Of a stretch of 64,000 nucleotides of DNA, positions 46,555-54,329 are shown one piece after another. The first letter of the stretch is position 1. Each line of letters begins with the position of its first letter. The position numbers and the translations under genes were made by a program. The notes below the pieces were generated by a model that saw nothing but the letters and a program-made list of their open reading frames with translations, searched no databases and was not told the origin of the DNA. The stretch spans positions 1,860,001-1,924,000 of the forward strand of contig NZ_JSYM01000001.1 in assembly GCF_000812945.1 (NCBI RefSeq). The letters are read 5' to 3'. This DNA comes from Flavobacterium sp. AED. Its GTDB lineage: Bacteria > Bacteroidota > Bacteroidia > Flavobacteriales > Flavobacteriaceae.

Positions 46555-47508
46555 ATGAAACGTCGTCAATTTCTTCAAAGCACTGCTCTATTTTCTGTAG
46601 CATCCTTAATAAACGCAAATGAACTGTTTGCCAAAAATCCATTAATCAATAAAGTAGGCTTGGGGTTATTCTCTATACCAAAAATGTTAGAGAATGACTT
46701 TGATGGTGCTTTTGCTATGTTAGCTAAAATGGGGTACAAAGAAGTGGAATGTTTTGGTCCTTATGAGTTCAGTACTGAAAAAGCAAAAGCTTCATGGAAT
46801 GCTGTTACACCCCAACTTGGATTCAAAGGGAGCGGCTTCTTTAACAAAACTACTGCTGATTTTTTTAAAGCAGCAAAATCAAATGGCATTAGTATTCCAT
46901 CCATGCATACTGACTTAGATACGCTATCAAATAATATGGGGCAATTGGCGGAAGCCGCTCATTTAATCGGTGCGAAATACGTCGTACTTCCTTCCATTCC
47001 CGATAATGAAAGAAAAAACTTGGACGATTATAAACGAGTAGCAGAAAAATTCAACTCGATTGGCGCTGAAGCCAAGAAAGAAGGAATTCGTTTTGCCTAT
47101 CACAATCATGGTTATGGTTTAAACAATGTGAATGGCATTATGCCATTAAATATTATTTTTGACCAAACTGACCCTAACCTGGTTTATTTTGAAATGGATC
47201 TTTATTGGACAATAGCCGGTGGAGCAGATCCCGTTGAATTATTCAAAAAGCACAAAGACAGGTATAAAATGGTGCATATAAAAGACATGAAAGAAGCAAA
47301 AAGATTTGCAGGAGATGGTGGAGATGCATCACAATGGATTAGTCTTTTTCCGTACATGACTTCATGTGGCGAAGGTGTACTGGATTTGCCAACAATACTT
47401 ACTGCTGCAAAACAAAATGGTGTTGAGCATTTCTTTGTGGAACAAGATATGGTACAATCACCTGAAATAGCATTGAAAAAAAGTATCGATTATTTAAAGT
47501 CTCTTTAA
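46555..47508 (+). CDS. Sugar phosphate isomerase/epimerase-like TIM-barrel protein, Tat-exported
   Basis: 317 aa. MKRRQFLQSTALFSVASLIN has a twin-arginine motif (RRQFLQ). The body is an AP-endonuclease-2-type (xylose isomerase-like) barrel: LAKMGYKEVECFGPY, SIPSMHTDLD, FAYHNHGYG, VYFEMDLYW with a metal Glu/Asp, and VHIKDM. The C-terminus EHFFVEQDMVQSP closes the barrel with a last Glu. It lies downstream of susD after a terminator. It could process an imported sugar in the periplasm; the substrate is unknown. Confidence 0.85.
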   Translation: MKRRQFLQSTALFSVASLINANELFAKNPLINKVGLGLFSIPKMLENDFDGAFAMLAKMGYKEVECFGPYEFSTEKAKASWNAVTPQLGFKGSGFFNKTTADFFKAAKSNGISIPSMHTDLDTLSNNMGQLAEAAHLIGAKYVVLPSIPDNERKNLDDYKRVAEKFNSIGAEAKKEGIRFAYHNHGYGLNNVNGIMPLNIIFDQTDPNLVYFEMDLYWTIAGGADPVELFKKHKDRYKMVHIKDMKEAKRFAGDGGDASQWISLFPYMTSCGEGVLDLPTILTAAKQNGVEHFFVEQDMVQSPEIALKKSIDYLKSL

Positions 47509-47516
47509 ATAAATTG

Positions 47517-47551
47517 AAAAGCCTCTCCAGTAATGAAGAGGCTTCTTTTAT
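47517..47551. terminator. Bidirectional terminator between the isomerase and prfC
   Basis: AAGCCTCT/AGAGGCTT stem with A/T flanks on both sides. Confidence 0.75.
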
Positions 47552-47581
47552 GTTTGCTATTTCAAGCGTATATTTTGCTAT

Positions 47582-49171
47582 TTATTCAAATTCCGAGGTG
47601 AAAAACAACTTCACATTTGGATATTTATTTTGTGTCATCTGAATAGTAAAATCAGAATCGGCTAGAAATACCAATTGCCCGTACTTATCATGTGCCAAGA
47701 ATTTTTGTTTGATTCTTCTAAATTCTTTAAACTCATCACTTTTTATATCATTTGGCTTCACCCAACATGCTTTATGAACCGGAAAATTTTCATAGGTACA
47801 CTTGGCACCATATTCATGTTCTAAACGATATTGGATTACTTCATATTGAAGCGCACCTACAGTTCCAATGATTTTTCGGTTGTTCATTTCCAAAGTAAAT
47901 AACTGTGCAACCCCTTCGTCCATTAACTGATCGATTCCTTTGTCCAATTGTTTGGCTTTCATTGGATCGGCATTATTGATGTATCTGAAATGCTCTGGTG
48001 AGAAACTTGGAATTCCTTTGAAGCTCATGATTTCACCTTCGGTCAAAGTATCTCCAATTTTAAAATTTCCAGTATCATGTAATCCTACAATATCTCCAGG
48101 ATAGGAGATATCTACAATTTCTTTCTTTTCAGCAAAGAAAGCATTTGGACTGGAAAATTTTAAATTCTTTTTTTGTCGAACGTGATAATATGGTTTGTTT
48201 CTTTCGAAAGTTCCTGAAACAATTTTTATAAAAGCTAAACGGTCTCTGTGTTTTGGATCCATATTGGCATGGATTTTAAAAACGAAACCAGTCATTTTTT
48301 CTTCTTTAGGATCAACTAGTCGAGTTTCTGAATCTTTTGGTCTTGGTGATGGAGCAATTTGGACAAAACAATCCAATAACTCTCTAACTCCAAAATTATT
48401 TAAAGCAGAACCGAAAAATACAGGTTGCAATTTTCCATCTAAATAATCCTGACGATCAAATTTTGGATATACTTCGTCTATTAATTCTAATTCTTCACGT
48501 AATCTGTCAGCAGGTTTCTGTCCAATTATTTTTTCTAATTCTGGATTTTGAACATCAGAAAAAGCAATAGTCTCTTCGATGTTTTTACGACTGTCACCAC
48601 TAAATAAGTTGATGTTTTGTTCCCATAGATTATAAATTCCTTGAAAATCATATCCCATTCCTATTGGAAAACTTAATGGCGTAACGGTTAAACCCAGTTT
48701 TTGCTCCACTTCATCCATTAAATCAAAGGCGTCTTTTCCTTCTCGGTCTAATTTGTTTATGAAAACAATGATGGGTATTTTTCGCATTCTACAAACAGCC
48801 ACTAATTTTTCTGTTTGTTCCTCTACACCTTTGGCCACATCAATTACAACAATAACACTGTCAACTGCGGTTAATGTTCTAAAGGTATCTTCTGCAAAAT
48901 CCTTGTGTCCCGGAGTATCGAGAATGTTTATTTTTTTGTCTTTATAATTGAATGCCAAAACTGAAGTAGAAACCGAAATTCCTCTTTGACGTTCAATTTC
49001 CATAAAGTCACTGGTAGCGCCTTTCTTGATTTTGTTGTTTTTCACGGCACCTGCTTCTTGAATAGCACCACCAAAAAGGAGGAGTTTTTCAGTAAGTGTT
49101 GTTTTTCCAGCATCAGGATGTGAAATAATCCCGAAAGTTCTTCTGCGTTGTATTTCTTTTAAAAAGCTCAT
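47582..49171 (-). CDS. prfC: Peptide chain release factor 3
   Basis: 529 aa. GTPase that removes RF1/RF2 after termination. G1 GIISHPDAGKTTLTEKLL, switch I with IERQRGISVSTSV, G3 DTPGHKDFAEDT and G4 FINKLDR are intact, and the RF3 C-terminal domains (RLEHEYGAKCTYENFP) are present. Length matches E. coli RF3. Upstream is a short A/T-rich gap. Confidence 0.97.
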   Translation of the reverse strand: MSFLKEIQRRRTFGIISHPDAGKTTLTEKLLLFGGAIQEAGAVKNNKIKKGATSDFMEIERQRGISVSTSVLAFNYKDKKINILDTPGHKDFAEDTFRTLTAVDSVIVVIDVAKGVEEQTEKLVAVCRMRKIPIIVFINKLDREGKDAFDLMDEVEQKLGLTVTPLSFPIGMGYDFQGIYNLWEQNINLFSGDSRKNIEETIAFSDVQNPELEKIIGQKPADRLREELELIDEVYPKFDRQDYLDGKLQPVFFGSALNNFGVRELLDCFVQIAPSPRPKDSETRLVDPKEEKMTGFVFKIHANMDPKHRDRLAFIKIVSGTFERNKPYYHVRQKKNLKFSSPNAFFAEKKEIVDISYPGDIVGLHDTGNFKIGDTLTEGEIMSFKGIPSFSPEHFRYINNADPMKAKQLDKGIDQLMDEGVAQLFTLEMNNRKIIGTVGALQYEVIQYRLEHEYGAKCTYENFPVHKACWVKPNDIKSDEFKEFRRIKQKFLAHDKYGQLVFLADSDFTIQMTQNKYPNVKLFFTSEFE

Positions 49172-49320
49172 GTTTAATATAAATAGTCTGCAAAAGTACT
49201 ATTTATAAATGCCAATTAAAAAAATAGTATAATCTAAATAGAGTATGTAAATTTTGAATATGTATTCTGGTAGCTTTTGAATCAATTTTACTGTTTTTTA
49301 CTATTTAATAATGTAGTAAA

Positions 49321-49351
49321 AAAAAGTGGATGTCTTTTTGGACATCCACTA
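49321..49351 (-). terminator. Terminator of the alpha-amylase gene
   Basis: AGTGGATGTC/GACATCCACT around a T/A loop, with a T run downstream when read on the minus strand. It lies 13 bases after the amylase stop. Confidence 0.85.
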
Positions 49352-49363
49352 AAATATTATATT

Positions 49364-50806
49364 TTACATATTAATGGACCAAACGGAATAACCATTTGGA
49401 GGACATTGAATTTTTACCCATTTATCCGCTTGGGTTGTAGGATACCAAGTTGAGTTACCTGTGAAATCTTTAATTTGTGCATTGACCCAATTAGTCTGAA
49501 TCCATCTTTCTTGCCAAGTTGATGAGTTATTGATGTAAACCACTAATCCTGGATTTCCATTATATCCATTTCTTCGAGCAATGTATTCATCATTATCTGC
49601 ATATAAAATGGAAGTAGTACCGGTTGCTTTATTGTTATGAATCCAAATTAAATTATTCAATTTGGCTTTGTCTAGCCATTCTTCATAATCTCTGTAGAAA
49701 ATAGTTGGATATCCTTCATGAGTTAAAATATAAGCATATGCCAATTGTTTATTCCAAATTTCATCTGTATCATGATTAGTAACAAAAGTGACCGCTTTGT
49801 AAGGGTTTCTTTTCCACATCATATCATCATTCAATAAGGCAAGGTTGTTGCCGTCAAAAGCGTCATTCATTTTGTAATAGCAAGCAAAATCAAATACAGA
49901 ACTATTAGCGTTGTTCGCCCAATCATTCAATGTGTTTACGTTTGAATCCCATAATTCGCCAACAGAAAATCCGCCGACATTTGCATTCCAACTGTTGATA
50001 ACCCATGAACCAAAGCCTTTTACATAATCAAATCTCCATCCATCAAAATGCATGGTGTTTTTGTAATATTTACCTACACCGTCCGTTCTCAACCACAGCC
50101 AATTTTGAACATTTGAGGCGGCATGGCATAAATCAGGAAATCCTCCGAACGCACCTTCGTCGTTATTTCCGAATGAATTTTTATAAAAATCAGCACTGGT
50201 TCTAGGAAATTTTCCTGAGGCTACACCGGTAAAATTGGTATAAGTTTGTGTTCCTGTGAAAGGATTGTTTTCTAATTGTCCACCGCTATTGTGATTAATT
50301 ACGATATCAGCATATACTTGCATATTTTCATTATGTGCTTTTGTTATTAAACTTTCTAATTCAGTACGAGAACCAAATCTAGTTTCGATAGAACCATTTT
50401 GATTGTAATCTCCAAAATCAAAATAATCAGTAGGATCATATCCCATAGAAAAAGCACCATTTTGAGCTTTTGATGCTGGTGGAAGCCATATAGAACCGAT
50501 ACCGGCATTAGACCACTCCGTCACTTTGGTATTGATGGTATTCCACCAGTTTCCACCTGAAGGAACATCCCAATAAAATGCTTGCATCATAACACCGCCT
50601 CCGGGATTTGCAACATATTTTCCTGTTAATGAAGTAGTTGTTTTTCCGGTGCTAAAAGGATGTCCATCATGATGTGTTACATTAATTACTTTGAATTGGG
50701 AAGCAGCCGAAACGGAATCAGTAGCTACATCTTCATTTGAACTGCACGAGTAGAAGCCAATTAATAAGGCTGATAATAGATAAATTTTAAAATTTGATTT
50801 TTTCAT
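49364..50806 (-). CDS. GH13 alpha-amylase lipoprotein, archaeal-type (GH13_7-like)
   Basis: 480 aa. Lipobox LLIGFYSC (Cys21), then a (beta/alpha)8 barrel of family GH13. Catalytic residues: nucleophile Asp260 in DGWRFDYVKGFG, acid/base Glu284 in GGFSVGELWDSN, and Asp346 in TFVTNHDTDEIWNK. Blocks such as GGVMMQAFYWDVPSGG, GSIWLPPASKAQNGAFSMGYD and PTIFYRDYEEWL resemble Pyrococcus/Thermococcus alpha-amylases that I recall. It should hydrolyse internal alpha-1,4 bonds of starch at the cell surface or in the periplasm. No sus-type starch locus is adjacent; it stands alone beside prfC. Confidence 0.93.
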   Translation of the reverse strand: MKKSNFKIYLLSALLIGFYSCSSNEDVATDSVSAASQFKVINVTHHDGHPFSTGKTTTSLTGKYVANPGGGVMMQAFYWDVPSGGNWWNTINTKVTEWSNAGIGSIWLPPASKAQNGAFSMGYDPTDYFDFGDYNQNGSIETRFGSRTELESLITKAHNENMQVYADIVINHNSGGQLENNPFTGTQTYTNFTGVASGKFPRTSADFYKNSFGNNDEGAFGGFPDLCHAASNVQNWLWLRTDGVGKYYKNTMHFDGWRFDYVKGFGSWVINSWNANVGGFSVGELWDSNVNTLNDWANNANSSVFDFACYYKMNDAFDGNNLALLNDDMMWKRNPYKAVTFVTNHDTDEIWNKQLAYAYILTHEGYPTIFYRDYEEWLDKAKLNNLIWIHNNKATGTTSILYADNDEYIARRNGYNGNPGLVVYINNSSTWQERWIQTNWVNAQIKDFTGNSTWYPTTQADKWVKIQCPPNGYSVWSINM

Positions 50807-51535
50807 AAAAATGAATGGTTTAGGTTAGGTAATAGATTTGAGGTTGATTAATAGTAAAGTTTTGTTTTATGAATTTTAATGCTAATCATTAAAATAAATA
50901 GTATAAGTTTATTTTTTAATATTAATTATTGAATAAAATTTATATTTAGGGCTAATTTATATAAATTCTGATAGTTCCCATGTAAGTGAAATTTTATTTA
51001 ATCACGAAAACGTTGTAGTGTTGAGAACTTTCTATTATACTCTTGAAAATGATGATTTTAATTACTTTTTGAGTTGTTGTCTTAGTGCTTTTTATAAATA
51101 TATTTTTTTGAAGTCTAAAATCAGGATGAAAATGAATACTGTAAAGAGGCAGTAAACAAAAAAAATATAATAAAGGCGGATTTTAAAATAATAATAAGTT
51201 TGAGAGATAGTTGTTCTATATAGATTAGCAAAAGTTATTTTGTTGTCAATTAATTGATCTAAAAAGTAAGTTTCCAGAAGAATTAGGAAGTTAATAAGCC
51301 AATAAAGAAATGCGTTAATAAATTTTTGTTAATACTAGTACGTAAACTTGTATTATGTAATTGAATTGTTATTTTTGTTGGTTATAAGTTAAAAGAATAG
51401 TAAGTAATTGTATTATAAAATCAATTCATTTCTTGATTCTTAAAGTGTATATTTGGCCAAAATTAATGAGGCTTTTATAAAAAAGATTTAAAGCAAGAAA
51501 ACAACGATACGTTACGATAAAAATAAATTTAAAAA
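50807..51535. other. 729-bp A/T-rich intergenic region
   Basis: No ORF with a start codon was found. A start-less open frame lies on the minus strand at 51092-51328, and a TATATTTG -7-like box is near 51449. Otherwise I see nothing in it. Confidence 0.5.
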
Positions 51536-51553
51536 ATGCCATTAAAAAAAATA

Positions 51554-52963
51554 CAAATGAAGTCTATAAATAATAAAATTGCGCTTGCCTTTTTTCTTTT
51601 ACTTTTTTCATGTTCAATAGTAAAAGCGCAAGAGATTATAAAAGATAGTGCAGTTGTTTCTACTAAAAAAGTTCAATCCAATCAAAAACAAAAAATTGAC
51701 GGTGTCATTGCTACAGTTGGAGATTATATCATATTAGATTCAGATATTGACAAAGGCTATTTAGAAATATCAAGTCAAGGAGGTTCTATAAAAGATGTTA
51801 CAAGATGTCAGATGCTAGGAAAATTATTGGAAGACAAATTGTATGCACACCAGGCAATCCAAGATAGTATTAAGGTTACGGATACGGAAGTAAAAGGAAT
51901 GATGGATGATCGATTGAACTATATGGTAGAGCAATTAGGGTCTTTGGAAAAGGTGGTGAAGTATTACAAGAAAAATAATGAAGAAGAGTTTAAAACCTAT
52001 TTTTTTGATGTTTTGAAAGAACAGAAGTTGACTTCGGAAATGCAAAAAAAGATTGTTGATGCGGTAGAAATAACTCCAGAGGAAGTTCGTAATTTTTTCA
52101 AAACAATACCTACTGCAGATCTTCCTGTTTTTGGAGCCGAAATGGAAGTGGCACAAATTGTAATTACGCCAAAAGTTACTGATGCAGAAAAGCAAAAAGT
52201 GATTGACAAATTAAATGCTTTCAAAAAAGAGTGCATGGAAGGAGCTAGTTTTGCAACTAAAGCAGTTTTATACTCTCAAGATCCAGGTTCAAGTTCTAAT
52301 GGAGGTTTTTATAAAATGAATCGTAAGACCCCATTTGTAAAAGAGTTTAAAGATGTTGCATTTAGTCTTGCTGAAGGAGAAATATCAGCTCCATTTGAAA
52401 CAGATTTTGGATTTCATATTATATATGTAGAAAAAATAAAAGGTCAAGAGGTTGAATTGCGTCACATATTATTGACGCCAAGTGTTTCTGAGGAGTCATT
52501 GAAAGATGCCAAAGAAAAAATCACTTTGATTAGAAAAAAAATAATGGATAAGGAAATTACTTTTGCAGAAGCGGCAAGAACTCAATCTGATGAGAAGGAA
52601 ACCAGAGTAAATGGTGGAGCTTTAATCAATCCAAAAACACAAGACACTCGTTTTGAATTAACAAAGATGGATCCTAGCTTATATGGTCAAGTTTCAAATT
52701 TGAAAGAAGGAGAAATTACAGCGCCATTCATGGAAGATGTACAAGGAAAGAAAAAATACAAATTAATTACTGTAACCAATAGAATAAACGAACATACAGC
52801 TGACTATGCTAAGGATTATGTTAAGATAAAAGATTTAGCATTGAAAGAAAAACAAATCAAAGCTATCGGGAAATGGTTTGATGATAAAATCAAAGAAACG
52901 TATATTAAAATCATTGGAGAGTACAGGGATTGTACCTTTACAAACAACTGGTTGAAAAAATAA
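51554..52963 (+). CDS. SurA-like periplasmic peptidyl-prolyl isomerase
   Basis: 469 aa from the ATG at 51554, chosen because MKSINNKIALAFFLLLFSC is a clean signal (SPI or lipoprotein). A SurA N-terminal chaperone domain (IDGVIATVGDYIILDSDIDKG, about 47-160) is followed by two parvulin domains (VAQIVITPKVTD...GGFYKMNRKTPFVKEFKDVA; LRHILLTPSVSEESLKDAKE). It helps fold outer-membrane proteins. A hairpin terminator follows. Confidence 0.92.
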   Translation, partial: QMKSINNKIALAFFLLLFSCSIVKAQEIIKDSAVVSTKKVQSNQKQKIDGVIATVGDYIILDSDIDKGYLEISSQGGSIKDVTRCQMLGKLLEDKLYAHQAIQDSIKVTDTEVKGMMDDRLNYMVEQLGSLEKVVKYYKKNNEEEFKTYFFDVLKEQKLTSEMQKKIVDAVEITPEEVRNFFKTIPTADLPVFGAEMEVAQIVITPKVTDAEKQKVIDKLNAFKKECMEGASFATKAVLYSQDPGSSSNGGFYKMNRKTPFVKEFKDVAFSLAEGEISAPFETDFGFHIIYVEKIKGQEVELRHILLTPSVSEESLKDAKEKITLIRKKIMDKEITFAEAARTQSDEKETRVNGGALINPKTQDTRFELTKMDPSLYGQVSNLKEGEITAPFMEDVQGKKKYKLITVTNRINEHTADYAKDYVKIKDLALKEKQIKAIGKWFDDKIKETYIKIIGEYRDCTFTNNWLKK

Positions 52964-52978
52964 TTTTTATAAAATAAA

Positions 52979-53026
52979 TAAAAAGAGTTAGCTTTATGAA
53001 TTCATATCGCTAACTCTTTTTAATTT
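52979..53026 (+). terminator. Terminator after the SurA-like gene
   Basis: TAAAAAGAGTTAGC/GCTAACTCTTTTTA across a 16-base loop. Confidence 0.8.
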
Positions 53027-53041
53027 AAAATACATTCTAAA

Positions 53042-53995
53042 ATGTCTGACGTAGCAGCAATACATAACTTAGTTCAAAAAAGAAATGAACTAAAAAGCGA
53101 AATAGCAAAAATCATTGTAGGTCAGGATGCGGTGGTAGATCAAATTTTACTTTGTATTTTTTCTGGGGGGCATGCACTTTTAGTAGGAGTTCCCGGATTA
53201 GCAAAAACATTGATGGTAAATACTTTGGCGCAAGCCTTAGGTCTTGATTTTAAAAGAATTCAGTTTACTCCTGATTTGATGCCATCAGATATTCTTGGGA
53301 GTGAGATATTAGATGAAAGCCGAAAATTTAAATTTATAAAAGGGCCTATTTTTTCGAATATTATTCTGGCGGACGAAATCAATAGAACACCTCCTAAAAC
53401 GCAGGCAGCTTTGCTGGAAGCAATGCAGGAACGTTCCGTTACTATTGCTGGAGAGAATTATAAGTTGGATTTACCCTATTTTGTTTTGGCAACTCAAAAC
53501 CCTATTGAGCAGGAGGGAACCTATCCTTTGCCTGAAGCGCAATTAGACAGATTTATGTTTGCCATAAAACTCGAATATCCTTCTTTTTCGGAAGAAGTGC
53601 AAGTGGTAAAACGTACAACTTCTGATATAAAAAACACAATTAATCCATTATTTACGGCGCAGGAAATTATTGATTTTCAACAATTGATTCGTAGGATTCC
53701 TGTTGCGGATAATGTAATTGAATATGCAGTAACGCTGGTAAGCAAAACGCGCCCGGACAATCCGTTGTCGAATGAATTTGTGAAAAATTATTTGGATTGG
53801 GGAGCAGGACCTAGAGCTTCGCAAAATTTAATTTTGGCTGCCAAAGCCAATGCTGCTTTTAATGGAAAATTTTCACCGGATATTGAAGATGTAAAAGCGG
53901 TGGCTACAGGAATTTTGCGTCACAGAATAATCAAAAATTACAAAGCTGATGCCGAAGGGATTACTGAAGAAATGATTATTGATAAATTGATATAA
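53042..53995 (+). CDS. MoxR-family AAA+ ATPase
   Basis: 317 aa. Walker A GVPGLAKT and Walker B IILADEINRTPPKTQAALLEAMQE, sensor FVLATQNPIEQEGTYPLPEAQLDRFMF, and the C-terminal lid with WGAGPRASQNLILAAKANA. MoxR proteins act as chaperones for metal-enzyme or von Willebrand-domain partners. The DUF58/VWA genes that usually follow are not here, since the next gene is acnB. Confidence 0.92.
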   Translation: MSDVAAIHNLVQKRNELKSEIAKIIVGQDAVVDQILLCIFSGGHALLVGVPGLAKTLMVNTLAQALGLDFKRIQFTPDLMPSDILGSEILDESRKFKFIKGPIFSNIILADEINRTPPKTQAALLEAMQERSVTIAGENYKLDLPYFVLATQNPIEQEGTYPLPEAQLDRFMFAIKLEYPSFSEEVQVVKRTTSDIKNTINPLFTAQEIIDFQQLIRRIPVADNVIEYAVTLVSKTRPDNPLSNEFVKNYLDWGAGPRASQNLILAAKANAAFNGKFSPDIEDVKAVATGILRHRIIKNYKADAEGITEEMIIDKLI

Positions 53996-54329
53996 TCAGT
54001 ATTTCACTAATTTAGAAAGATAATGTGTTTAAAATAGTCATTTAACATCGTATTGTTGTAACATTCAATTTCGACTTTGTTAGAAAAAAGAAGCTATATT
54101 GTTGATTTTTTATTATTTGACATAAAAAACTATTGTTTTCTCAATTTAATGCAGTGTAATCTGTTTTTTTGCAATAATAATTTTTCAAAAGGCTGTGTCC
54201 ATTAAATTTTTTTTAATTCTCATCTTTAATTCTTAAATTTGCGCTACAAATAAAAAAAACTAATATTATGGCTTTTTTATTTTGAAATAATCAAGGAAAT
54301 ATGCCATATAACATTGAAAATACATCATT
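53996..54329. other. Intergenic region upstream of acnB
   Basis: 334 A/T-rich bases with no gene. The only signal is a TAAATTTG -7 box at 54234-54241. Confidence 0.5.
54234..54241 (+). promoter_or_regulatory. Putative acnB promoter -7 element TAAATTTG
   Basis: Exact TAnnTTTG match, 88 bases before the acnB ATG. No clear -33 TTG; the upstream DNA is T-rich. Confidence 0.45.
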
